NCBI GenBank assembly: GCA_035761805.1
Contig: DASTQL010000186.1
Span: 1 to 16,342, forward strand
Direction of reading: 5' to 3'
Length of the DNA: 16,342 bases
Source of the DNA: DASTQL01 sp035761805
Lineage (GTDB): Bacteria > Actinomycetota > Actinomycetes > Jiangellales > Jiangellaceae
Numbering within the stretch: position 1 is the stretch's first letter; every line of letters starts with the position of its first letter. Both the position numbers and the translations under genes were made by a program. This document shows positions 1-6,908 of this stretch, one piece after another. Under the pieces are notes generated by a model, which saw nothing but the letters and a program-made list of their open reading frames with translations, did no database searches and had not been told where the DNA came from.

Positions 1-1281
1 CAGCGCCGCGAGCCCCTGGATCTGCACGCTGGTCGGGATCACGGCCACCCGGACGCCGTCGGCGGCCGCCTCGGCGGCCGCGGCCTCCGCCGAGGGGACC
101 CCGTCCCGGTCGTTGGGCAGGACGACGACCTCGGTGGCTCCGGAGCGGCGGACGGCGTCGAGGACCTCCGCCGTCGAGGGGCGGTGGCCGACGGGCGTCG
201 CCACGACCACGGCACCGGCCTCGGCGAACAGGTCCGCGAGCCCCTCCCCCGCGGCGAAGGCGACGACCGACCGGCCGTCCGCACGGGAAGCGCCGACGCG
301 CCGCGCACGCTGGTCGGCGAAGTGGGTCACCCGGACCCGGTAGGGCCGGCCGGCCTCGATGCCGGCCTCGATCGCCGCACCCACGTCGTCGACGTGGACG
401 TGGACGTTCCACAGCCGGTCACCCCCGACGACCACGAGCGAGTCGCCGAGCGGCTCCAGCGCGTCGCGCAGGGCCGGGACTCGGTCGTCGTCGGCCTCCA
501 GCAGGAACATCACCTCGTACGCGGGGCCCTCGGCGCTGAGCTCGTGCTCGAGCGCCGCCGCGGGGACCGGGGCGGTCCGGCCGGGTGTGCGGTCCCGCGG
601 ACGCACCGGCGGACGCCGGCCGGTGAGCACGGCGTCGAAGGCGTCCAGCACCACGGACAGCCCGCGACCCCCGGCGTCGACGACGCCGCTGCGGGCGAGC
701 ACGTCGAGCTGCTGCGGCGTCCGCTCCACCGCCTCACGCGCCGCGAGCACGGCGGCCAGGGCGACGTCCGGGACCCGTGCGTCCGGGCTCGCCGCGGCGT
801 CCTCGGCGGCCTCCGCCGCGGCCCGCGCGACGGTGAGCATCGTCCCCTCGACGGGGTGTGCCACGGCCTCGTAGCCGGCGTCCGCGGCCCGGCGGAGTGC
901 GGCAGCGAGCATGCCGGGCTCGTCGGCCGGGCCGGGCGGCCCGCCCGCCGACTCGGCGGCGTGGGCGAACGCCTCCGCCATCCCGCGGAGCATCTGGGAG
1001 AGGATGACGCCGGAGTTGCCACGGGCCCCGAGGAGCGCGCCCCGGGCCAGGGCGCGGGTCACCTCGGGGGTGTCGCCCTCGGCCAGGTCGGCCGCCTCGG
1101 CGGCGGCCTCCATCGTCAGGTAGAGGTTGGTGCCGGTGTCGCCGTCGGGCACCGGGTAGACGTTGAGGGCGTCGATCTCCTCGCGGGCACCGGCCAGGTG
1201 CTCCCGTGCGGCGCCGACCCAGCGCCGGACGACCCTGGGACCCAGGACCCTGGGGCCGAGGACCCCGACAGCGCGCGGCAC
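1..1281 (-). CDS. DAK2 domain / DegV-fold fatty-acid kinase-like protein (C-terminus outside window)
   Basis: This frame stays open to the left edge, giving 427 N-terminal residues of a protein that normally has about 500-560. Residues 40-52 read NVYPVPDGDTGTN, the metal/nucleotide-binding signature of DAK2 (dihydroxyacetone-kinase-like) domains, followed by a GALLGARGNSGVILSQ stretch. The C-terminal part, ending in VAVIPTSVQIQGLAAL at the edge, resembles the FakA/YloV C-terminal region. By family, such proteins phosphorylate fatty acids with a DegV-type partner; in actinobacteria the substrate is not established. The GTG at 1281 is chosen because GGAGG (1293-1297) lies 11 bases upstream; a GTG at 1293 would overlap that site. 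It diverges from rpmB. The first 25 residues include a duplicated VLGPR segment and are probably not conserved. Confidence 0.88.
   Translation of the reverse strand, partial: MPRAVGVLGPRVLGPRVVRRWVGAAREHLAGAREEIDALNVYPVPDGDTGTNLYLTMEAAAEAADLAEGDTPEVTRALARGALLGARGNSGVILSQMLRGMAEAFAHAAESAGGPPGPADEPGMLAAALRRAADAGYEAVAHPVEGTMLTVARAAAEAAEDAAASPDARVPDVALAAVLAAREAVERTPQQLDVLARSGVVDAGGRGLSVVLDAFDAVLTGRRPPVRPRDRTPGRTAPVPAAALEHELSAEGPAYEVMFLLEADDDRVPALRDALEPLGDSLVVVGGDRLWNVHVHVDDVGAAIEAGIEAGRPYRVRVTHFADQRARRVGASRADGRSVVAFAAGEGLADLFAEAGAVVVATPVGHRPSTAEVLDAVRRSGATEVVVLPNDRDGVPSAEAAAAEAAADGVRVAVIPTSVQIQGLAAL
1231..1260. repeat. Two tandem 15-bp repeats in the start of the DAK2 gene
   Basis: The 15-bp unit at 1231-1245 (gaccctgggacccag) is followed directly by a copy at 1246-1260 that differs at two positions. 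On the minus strand they encode the repeated VLGPR segment of the poorly conserved N-terminus. Confidence 0.7.
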
Positions 1282-1394
1282 CGGTACACCCACCTCCGCC
1301 GGCCGACCGCCTTGGGACCCCGGGCGGCGGCCGGACCGCCGGGGTGACGGGCGCCACGCCCGTGACCTGCGCGCAGGCTAACGTCCGCGCCGGT

Positions 1395-1423
1395 TTGGGT
1401 GCCCGGGCCGCTCCCGTTACCCT
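1395..1423 (+). promoter_or_regulatory. Candidate sigma-70-type promoter of rpmB
   Basis: TTGGGT (1395-1400) and TACCCT (1418-1423) are separated by 17 bases and lie about 74 bases upstream of the rpmB start, in the otherwise empty spacer between the divergent DAK2 and rpmB genes. The match to the actinobacterial TTGNNN-N17-TANNNT pattern is reasonable but by eye only. Confidence 0.4.
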
Positions 1424-1496
1424 GGGCGGGTCGCCCGGCGCGTCCCCGACGCCGGGCTCACCACAGCACCGTCCACCCCTCGGCTAGGAGTCACCC

Positions 1497-1682
1497 GTGG
1501 CTGCCACCTGCGACGTCTGCGGCAAGGGCCCGGGCTTCGGCAACTCGATCTCGCACTCGCACCGGCGCACGCCGCGGCGCTGGAACCCCAACATCCAGTC
1601 CGTACGTGCCGTCGTCGACGGCACGCCGAAGCGGCTCAACGTCTGCACCTCGTGCATCAAGGCGGGCAAGGTCACCCGCTGA
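1497..1682 (+). CDS. rpmB: Large-subunit ribosomal protein L28 (bL28), zinc-binding form
   Basis: This 61-residue protein is a component of the 50S subunit. It begins MAATCDVCGKGPGFGNSISH, the characteristic L28 start, and keeps the basic SHRRTPRRWNPNIQ core. Four cysteines (C5, C8, C50, C53) form a zinc-ribbon arrangement, so this is the zinc-dependent (C+) version; many actinobacteria also carry a cysteine-free paralogue induced on zinc starvation. The GTG start has AGGAG at 1486-1490, six bases upstream. Length matches the family. Pairing with a divergent DAK2 gene is common in actinobacteria. Confidence 0.97.
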   Translation: MAATCDVCGKGPGFGNSISHSHRRTPRRWNPNIQSVRAVVDGTPKRLNVCTSCIKAGKVTR

Positions 1683-1703
1683 CCGCCGCCCGACAGGGCG
1701 ACC

Positions 1704-1731
1704 CGGCCGGTCCACCTCGGTGGGCCGGCCG
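1704..1731. terminator. Hairpin between convergent rpmB and thiL
   Basis: Arms at 1704-1716 and 1719-1731 pair over 13 positions with one G-T wobble and a two-base nominal loop. It follows the rpmB stop by about 20 bases and lies just beyond the thiL stop on the other strand. There is no T-tract, which is usual for very GC-rich genomes, so it may act in both directions. Confidence 0.6.
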
Positions 1732-1744
1732 TTCGTCGTGCGGG

Positions 1745-2728
1745 TCACCGGAAGTGGTCGTGCCCGGCCGGACCCTCGTGGGCGACCCCACCCACCGTGA
1801 CACCCTCGCCGTCCTCGACCCGGCCCACCACCCGCCACCGCCCCGGCAGCTGCACGGTTGCCGGGAAGCACGCCGCCAGGGCGTGGTCGTCGCCGCCGGT
1901 GAGGACCCACTGCACCGGGTCGACCCCCAGCGCCCCGCCGACGTCGCGTAGGGGGGCCGGCACCTCCAGCCTCCCGGGGTCCACGTCGACGCCGACGCCC
2001 GAGGCAGCGGCGACATGGCCCAGGTCGGCCAGCAGGCCGTCGCTGATGTCCACCATGGCGGTGGCACCGAGCCGGGCGGCCTCGACACCGGCCGCGTAGT
2101 CGACCTCGGGCCGCCGGTGGGCGTCCACCAGCACCCGCGGCGAGCGGAAGCCGCGGCCGAGCACGGCGAGCCCGGCCGCGGCCCAGCCCAGCCGTCCGCA
2201 CACGGCGACGACGTCGCCCGGACGGGTCCCGGAGCGTAGGACCGGCGCGCGACCCTGGAGGTCGCCCAGCGCCGTCACGGCCACGACCACCTGGTCGGCG
2301 CCCACGGTGTCCCCGCCGACGACCGACGCACCGGCCGGTCCGGCCTCGTCGCGCAGACCCTCGGCGAGAGCGACCGCCCACGCCACCGGGAGGTCCGGCG
2401 GCGCTGCAAGGCCGACCAGCAGAGCGACCGGCGCGGCCCCCATCGCCGCCACGTCGGCCAGGTTCTCCGCGGCGGCCTTGCGGCCGACGTCGTACGGCGA
2501 CGACCAGTCCCGCCGGAAGTGGCGACCCTCGACGAGCAGGTCCGTCGTCACCACCACCCGCCCGTCCGGCGCAGCCAGGACCGCAGCGTCGTCGCCGGGA
2601 CCCACCAGGACCCCCTCGTGCTGGGGCAGCAGGGCCGTCACTGCGGCGATCAGGCCGAACTCGCCCGCGCCGGCGAGATCGCCGGAGGGTCGGCCGGCGG
2701 CGGCCTCGGGACTCGAGGACTCGGTCAC
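1745..2728 (-). CDS. thiL: Thiamine-monophosphate kinase
   Basis: ThiL phosphorylates thiamine monophosphate to thiamine diphosphate with ATP, the last step of cofactor synthesis, in the cytoplasm. The 327-residue protein shows the AIRS/PurM-like fold signatures in order: VGPGDDAAV (42-50), TDLLVEGRHF (62-71), VGRKAAAENLADVAAMGA (81-98), GGDTV, DISDGL and, near the C-terminus, GGDDHAL where many ThiL proteins have GGEDYEL. Acidic residues for metal binding are all present. The GTG at 2728 is chosen because AGGAG lies about five bases upstream on the minus strand and it starts directly before the conserved region; the frame is open further upstream to 2788. It converges on rpmB and diverges from the Lrp-domain gene. 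Confidence 0.95.
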   Translation of the reverse strand: MTESSSPEAAAGRPSGDLAGAGEFGLIAAVTALLPQHEGVLVGPGDDAAVLAAPDGRVVVTTDLLVEGRHFRRDWSSPYDVGRKAAAENLADVAAMGAAPVALLVGLAAPPDLPVAWAVALAEGLRDEAGPAGASVVGGDTVGADQVVVAVTALGDLQGRAPVLRSGTRPGDVVAVCGRLGWAAAGLAVLGRGFRSPRVLVDAHRRPEVDYAAGVEAARLGATAMVDISDGLLADLGHVAAASGVGVDVDPGRLEVPAPLRDVGGALGVDPVQWVLTGGDDHALAACFPATVQLPGRWRVVGRVEDGEGVTVGGVAHEGPAGHDHFR

Positions 2729-2766
2729 GGATCTCCTGGTGTTCGCGGCTGCGGGCAGGCGGTAGG

Positions 2767-2795
2767 TTGACCGGCGTCCGGTCGACACTCATCTT
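2767..2795 (+). promoter_or_regulatory. Candidate promoter of the Lrp-domain gene
   Basis: TTGACC (2767-2772), 17 bases, then CATCTT (2790-2795). The -35 element is good and the -10 is poor. The position, about 35 bases upstream of the start codon, leaves room for the GGAGGA site at 2817-2822. Confidence 0.35.
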
Positions 2796-2829
2796 CGCGC
2801 CCGCCTCGACAGCATGGAGGAAGCCCGTG

Positions 2830-3063
2830 GTGGTCCAGGCCTACATCCTGATCCAGACCGAGGTCGGCAAGGCGGCCGACGTCGCGCGTCACATCGCCGA
2901 GATCGAGGGCGTCACGACGGCGGAGGACGTCACCGGGCCGTACGACGTGATCGTGCGCGCCGAGGCGCGCAACGTCGACGACCTCGGCAAGCTCGTGGTC
3001 GCCCGGGTTCAGGGCGTACCGGGCATCACCCGGACCCTCACCTGCCCGGTCGTCCACCTCTGA
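2830..3063 (+). CDS. Stand-alone Lrp/AsnC ligand-binding (RAM) domain protein
   Basis: A 77-residue protein consisting only of the alpha/beta ligand-binding and oligomerisation domain of Lrp/AsnC regulators, with no DNA-binding helix-turn-helix. It begins VQAYILIQTEVGKAADVA and carries the GVTTAEDVTGPYDVIVRAEA core typical of this group. Such proteins form ring-like oligomers and may bind amino acids or modulate full-length Lrp proteins; its exact role is unknown. Two adjacent GTG codons (2827, 2830) are possible starts; 2830 gives better spacing from the GGAGGA site at 2817-2822 and the more typical N-terminus. The DUF3515 gene follows on the same strand and may be cotranscribed. Confidence 0.9.
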   Translation: MVQAYILIQTEVGKAADVARHIAEIEGVTTAEDVTGPYDVIVRAEARNVDDLGKLVVARVQGVPGITRTLTCPVVHL

Positions 3064-3104
3064 CCCGCCGGCCCTGACCGACCCCGACCGGCCGACCCGA
3101 CGCC

Positions 3105-3680
3105 CTGACCGGCCCGTCCCGACGCCCGCTGCGCCCGCGCGCGGCGGGCGTCCTGCTGGGTGTCCCCCTGCTCGTCGCCGGGTGCGGGTTCGGCGCGGTG
3201 ACCGTCGATCCGTACGAGCGGGAGCCCGGCACGGAGCAGGTGTGCGCCGCCCTTGTCGAGGAGCTGCCCGACCGGCTCCGGGAGGCGGTTCGTCGCGACG
3301 TGCGGCCCGAGCAGGACGCCACCGCCGCCTGGGGCCGGCCCGCGATCGTGCTCCGCTGCGGCGTGCCCATGCCGGCCGAGTACCGGCCGGACGCCCAGCT
3401 GATCGTGGTCGACGACGTCGCGTGGCTGCCCGTCGAGGGCGAGGGCGGCACGTTCTTCACGGCGCTGGAGCGGACCGCCCGCGTGGAGGTCGCGGTCCCC
3501 GAGGGCTACGAGCCCGAGGGCGACCTGCTCGCGGAGCTGGCTCCGTCCATCACCTCCGCCGTGCCGCTCAGCGCAGACCCGTCGGCCGGCGTAGCGCCGT
3601 CTCGAGCAGGCGCTGGAGCAGCTCGGGGTAGGCGAGCCCGGTCGCGGCCCACAGCCGCGGGAACATCGACGTGGGCGTGA
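3105..3680 (+). CDS. DUF3515 family putative lipoprotein (probable non-canonical CTG start)
   Basis: The body of the protein (PYEREPGTEQVCAALVEELP, LRCGVPMPAEY, VDDVAWLPVE, FFTALERTARVEVAVPEGYE) matches the actinobacterial DUF3515 family, whose function is unknown. The first ATG/GTG/TTG in frame is GTG at 3198, but the open frame just upstream encodes an arginine-rich segment, a hydrophobic core and a lipobox LVAGC (Cys codon 3183-3185). From CTG at 3105 the Cys would be residue 27, a normal lipoprotein signal length; the frame is closed upstream by a stop at 3075. I therefore infer an exported, lipid-anchored protein with CTG as start, though no clear ribosome binding site is visible. The last 37 codons overlap the 3' end of ddl on the other strand. 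Confidence 0.72.
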   Translation: MTGPSRRPLRPRAAGVLLGVPLLVAGCGFGAVTVDPYEREPGTEQVCAALVEELPDRLREAVRRDVRPEQDATAAWGRPAIVLRCGVPMPAEYRPDAQLIVVDDVAWLPVEGEGGTFFTALERTARVEVAVPEGYEPEGDLLAELAPSITSAVPLSADPSAGVAPSRAGAGAARGRRARSRPTAAGTSTWA

Positions 3681-4686
3681 ATCCTGGCATGGTGTTCACC
3701 TCGTTGACGACGAGCTCGCCCGAACCGAGCAGGAAGAAGTCGACCCGGGCCAGCCCCTCGCAGCCCAGTGCACGGAAGGCGGCCAGGGCCATCTCGCGGG
3801 CGCGCTCCGCGACCGGCGGGGGGATGTCGGCCGGCACGTCGAGCGCGACCGTCCCCTCCTCGAGGTACTTCGCCTCGAAGTCGTAGAACTCGTGCCCCGA
3901 GACGACCCGGATCTCGCCCGCGACGCTCGCGTGCACGGTCCCGTCGGGCTCCTCGACGACGCCGACCTCGATCTCCCGGCCGGGGACCGCCGCCTCGACC
4001 ACGACCTTCGGGTCGTGCTCGTGGGCGAGCTCGACGGCGCGGTCCAGGCCCTCCGGTTCGTCCACCCTGCTGATGCCGATGCTCGACCCGCCCCGCGCCG
4101 GCTTGACGAAGACCGGCCAGCCGATCGACGCCACCGACTCCCGGACGGCATCGGGGTCGGACTTCCACTCGTACGGGCGGACCACGACGTACGGGCAGAC
4201 GGGTAAGCCGTTTCCGGCGAGGACGAGCTTCATGTAGTGCTTGTCCATGCCCACGGCGCTCGAGAGCACCCCGGAGCCGACGTAGCGGACCCCTGCGAGC
4301 TCGAGCAGGCCCTGGATCGTGCCGTCCTCACCGTACGGGCCATGGAGCAGCGGGAGCACCACGTCGACCTGGCCGAGCGCGCGGGGGATCTCCCCCGGGT
4401 CGGTGACCACGAGCTGGCGGGCGGTCGGGTCGGCGGCGAGCACCACGGTCGGGCCCTGCCCGTCGACCGCGGGCAACCTGCCGGCGGTGATCGCCAGCCG
4501 TTCGGGGTCGTCGGGCACGAGGACCCAGCGGCCGTCCCGGGCGATGCCGACAGGGACCACGTCGAAGCGGTCGCGGTCGATCGCCCGCAGCACGCTCCCG
4601 GCGGTCACGCAGGAGATCGCGTGCTCGGAGCTGCGCCCGCCGAAGACGACGGCGACGCGGGGGCGGAGGGGCTGGTGCTCGTCCAT
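3568..4686 (-). CDS. ddl: D-alanine--D-alanine ligase
   Basis: Ddl joins two D-alanines with ATP to make the terminal dipeptide of peptidoglycan precursors, in the cytoplasm. The 372-residue protein shows the ATP-grasp order: N-terminal VAVVFGGRSSEHAIS (11-25), HGPYGEDGTIQG (115-126), MDKHYMK (147-153), the ATP-binding FVKPARGGSSIGIS, and the C-terminal catalytic VNEVNTMPGFTPTSMFP with metal-binding Glu and Asn. The residue after HGPYGEDG is consistent with D-Ala rather than D-lactate ligases, but specificity was not tested. ATG at 4686 starts right before the conserved region. No Shine-Dalgarno is evident; a TAGGGT -10-like element lies eight bases upstream, so the transcript may be leaderless. 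It diverges from the PLP-enzyme gene. Confidence 0.96.
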   Translation of the reverse strand: MDEHQPLRPRVAVVFGGRSSEHAISCVTAGSVLRAIDRDRFDVVPVGIARDGRWVLVPDDPERLAITAGRLPAVDGQGPTVVLAADPTARQLVVTDPGEIPRALGQVDVVLPLLHGPYGEDGTIQGLLELAGVRYVGSGVLSSAVGMDKHYMKLVLAGNGLPVCPYVVVRPYEWKSDPDAVRESVASIGWPVFVKPARGGSSIGISRVDEPEGLDRAVELAHEHDPKVVVEAAVPGREIEVGVVEEPDGTVHASVAGEIRVVSGHEFYDFEAKYLEEGTVALDVPADIPPPVAERAREMALAAFRALGCEGLARVDFFLLGSGELVVNEVNTMPGFTPTSMFPRLWAATGLAYPELLQRLLETALRRPTGLR

Positions 4687-4694
4687 CGGCGCGA

Positions 4695-4700
4695 ACCCTA
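4695..4700 (-). promoter_or_regulatory. Candidate -10 element for a (near-)leaderless ddl transcript
   Basis: On the minus strand TAGGGT lies eight bases before the ddl ATG, fitting the TANNNT pattern seen ahead of leaderless actinobacterial genes. No convincing -35 is visible and no ribosome binding site precedes the ATG. Confidence 0.3.
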
Positions 4701-4745
4701 CCCGGCCCGCCCGGCGCCTTCGCGGGGCTCTGCCACGATGCCGCC

Positions 4746-5882
4746 ATGGACACCTCGACCGACGCCCGCCGTCCCCTCGACCCGGCCACAGTCGTGGTGG
4801 TCGCCGGCCGTCCGGAGCGCTCCCCCGACGCGCCGATGTCCGCGCCGGTCGTGCCCGCGTCGACGTTCCACGCGGGCGGTGAGCGCGCCTACGGGCGCAC
4901 CAGCAACCCGACCTGGGAGGCCTTCGAGGACGCGCTGGGGGTGCTGGAGGGCGGCCGGGCCGTCGCCTTCTCCTCCGGCATGGGTGCGGTTTCCGCCGTG
5001 CTGGACACGCTGCCGCTCGGAGCTGTCGTGGTCGCACCGCTGCACGCGTACAACGAGACGTTGGTGACGCTGCGGCAGCGGCACGAGCGCGGCGCGCTGG
5101 TCGTGCGCCCCGTCGACGTGACGGACGTGCAGGCGGTGGTTGGCGCGCTCGAGGGGGCGGCCCTGTTGTGGCTGGAGTCGCCCAGCAACCCGATGGTCGA
5201 GGTGGTGGACGTCGCGGCGTACGCGGGCGCGGCCGCAGCGGTGGGGGCCACGACCGTGGTGGACAGCACCTTCGCGACCCCGCTGCTGCAGAACCCGTTG
5301 TCGCTCGGGGCCGACATCGTCGTGCACAGCGTCACGAAGTACCTGGCGGGCCACTCCGACCTGCTGATGGGTGCGGTGGTGGTGCGGGCGGAGGGCCCGT
5401 GGGAGGAGAGGGTGCGGGGTCGGCGGGAGACAGGCGGGGCGATCCCCGGTCCCTTCGACGCCTACCTCGCGCTCCGCGGGATGCGCACGCTGCACCTGCG
5501 GATGCAGCAAGCACAGGCGTCCGCCGGCGTCCTGGCGTCCCGGCTGGCAGGGCACCCGGCGATCGCGCGGGTGCGATACCCCGGGCTGGCCGGATCGCCC
5601 GGCCACGACGTCGCCACCCGGCAGATGCGCGGCTACGGCGCGATGCTCGCCGTCGAGGTCCGCGGGGGCGCCCAGGCCGCCGAGGCGTTCGCCGCGGGCT
5701 GCCGGCTGTGGGTGCACGCGACCAGCCTCGGCGGGGTCGAGTCCACGCTGGAGCGGCGGCGCCGCTGGCCCGCCGAGCCGGTGACGGTCCCGGAGACCCT
5801 CGTGCGGCTGTCGGTCGGCATCGAGGACGTCGAGGACCTGTGGACGGACCTGGCCCGGTCGCTGGACGCCCTGGGCCGCTGA
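4746..5882 (+). CDS. PLP-dependent Cys/Met metabolism enzyme (cystathionine gamma-synthase/lyase family)
   Basis: A 378-residue fold-type I PLP enzyme of trans-sulfuration type. Visible signatures are YGRTSNPTW (49-57; Tyr and Arg contact PLP phosphate of the neighbouring subunit), SSGMGA (76-81), LESPSNP (143-149), D173 in VVDSTFATP (pyridine-nitrogen Asp), and SVTKYLAGHSD (195-205) with Schiff-base Lys198. Near the C-terminus SLGGVES is followed by an arginine-rich ERRRRW instead of the usual HPASMTH segment, so the reaction (gamma-synthase, gamma-lyase or another beta/gamma elimination) cannot be assigned. The loop HAYNETL also differs from the YGGT seen in classic members. ATG at 4746 gives a full-length family match. 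It diverges from ddl with 59 bases between; no strong ribosome binding site is visible. Confidence 0.9.
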   Translation: MDTSTDARRPLDPATVVVVAGRPERSPDAPMSAPVVPASTFHAGGERAYGRTSNPTWEAFEDALGVLEGGRAVAFSSGMGAVSAVLDTLPLGAVVVAPLHAYNETLVTLRQRHERGALVVRPVDVTDVQAVVGALEGAALLWLESPSNPMVEVVDVAAYAGAAAAVGATTVVDSTFATPLLQNPLSLGADIVVHSVTKYLAGHSDLLMGAVVVRAEGPWEERVRGRRETGGAIPGPFDAYLALRGMRTLHLRMQQAQASAGVLASRLAGHPAIARVRYPGLAGSPGHDVATRQMRGYGAMLAVEVRGGAQAAEAFAAGCRLWVHATSLGGVESTLERRRRWPAEPVTVPETLVRLSVGIEDVEDLWTDLARSLDALGR

Positions 5883-5950
5883 GCGTGCCGACGATGCCCA
5901 GGCCACGGGGACGTGGGATGTCGGCGCTTGGTTGGGCGGAGTGGCTGCTG

Positions 5951-6838
5951 TCAGCTCGGTCGTGGCTCGTCTTCGGCGGGTAGGCCGGTGAGCCTGGCGC
6001 TCTCGGCCCAGAGCCGGCGGCCGGCGTCGGGGTTGTAGGAGGCCTCGGTGGAGCGCTTCTCGGCGCGGTCGGCGAAGTAGCGCCCGGTGAGGCCGGCGAC
6101 TTCGGGTGCAGTGGCCAGCCAGACGACGGTGTCGGCGCCGCGTTCGGGCGTGCGCTCGAAGGGTTGGGCCAGTCGGGTCATCAGGCCGAACCAGCCGCCG
6201 GTCTTCCGGCCGAAGCCGGTGGCTACGGCGCCTGGATGGACGCAGTTGGCCGTCACCCCGCTGCCTTGCAGCCGGCGGGCGAGCTCGTAGGTGAAGACGA
6301 TGTTGGCCAGCTTGGACTGGGCGTAGGCGCGGGTGGTGCCGTAGCCGGTGCGCAGCTGGAGATCTTCGAAGTGCAGCCGGCCCTGGCGTTGTGCCTCGGA
6401 GCTGAGGGTGATCACCCGCGAGGGCGCGCCGGCCTGGAGCTGGTCGAGCAGCAGGTTGGTGAGGAGGAACGGGCCCAGGTGGTTGAGGGCGAGCGTCGCT
6501 TCCACCCCGTCAGGGGTCTCCTGGCGCCTGCCGAAGGCGGCTCCGGCGCTGTTGACCAGGACGTGGATCGCCGGGTACCGCTCGTGCAGCCGGGCGGCCA
6601 GTTCGCGTACCGAGGCTGGTGCGGAGAGGTCGGCGAGCTGGACGTCGAGGTCGGCGTCGGCACCGGCGGCCTGCTCCACACGTGCGCGGGCCGCCTGCGC
6701 GCGCACGGGGTCGCGGGAGACCATGACGACCGTGGCACCCTGGCTGGCCAGTGCGGTCGCGGTGGCCTCGCCGATGCCGGAGCTTGCCCCGGTCACCACG
6801 CACACCCGGCCGGCCATGGGTCCGGTGGTAGGGCTCAT
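5951..6838 (-). CDS. Short-chain dehydrogenase/reductase (retinol-dehydrogenase-like SDR)
   Basis: A 295-residue NAD(P)-dependent oxidoreductase of the classical SDR fold. It has the coenzyme-binding TGASSGIG (16-23), a basic SRD after beta-2 (41-43) suggesting NADP(H), NSAGA (96-100) in place of NNAG, catalytic Ser in LSSEA (146-147) and YAQSK (Tyr172, Lys176). The C-terminal HPGAVATGF motif is typical of the WWOX/retinol dehydrogenase-like subgroup. The substrate is unknown. ATG at 6838 gives a seven-residue leader before a second possible ATG at 6817; neither has a clear ribosome binding site. It belongs to the accessory block and diverges from the truncated oxidoreductase gene. The TetR gene two positions away is a plausible regulator, by proximity only. 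Confidence 0.9.
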   Translation of the reverse strand: MSPTTGPMAGRVCVVTGASSGIGEATATALASQGATVVMVSRDPVRAQAARARVEQAAGADADLDVQLADLSAPASVRELAARLHERYPAIHVLVNSAGAAFGRRQETPDGVEATLALNHLGPFLLTNLLLDQLQAGAPSRVITLSSEAQRQGRLHFEDLQLRTGYGTTRAYAQSKLANIVFTYELARRLQGSGVTANCVHPGAVATGFGRKTGGWFGLMTRLAQPFERTPERGADTVVWLATAPEVAGLTGRYFADRAEKRSTEASYNPDAGRRLWAESARLTGLPAEDEPRPS

Positions 6839-6908
6839 CGGGCGACGTCCAGGTCGGCGAGCCGGACGACCGCGGGCACGCACACCGATTCCACCCGCTC
6901 GGCTCGCG

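Noticed and set aside
184..1347. A 387-codon plus-strand open frame opposite the DAK2 gene.
   Set aside because: It is His/Asp/Arg/Gly-rich with no recognisable motif, while the opposite strand encodes clear DAK2 signatures in an unbroken frame.
6857..6907. Inverted copies of GCGAGCCG (6857-6864) and CGGCTCGC (6900-6907) flanking the SDR/oxidoreductase spacer, as a possible TetR operator or insertion scar.
   Set aside because: Eight G/C-rich bases with 35 bases between are expected by chance in this composition, and no target-site duplication was seen.
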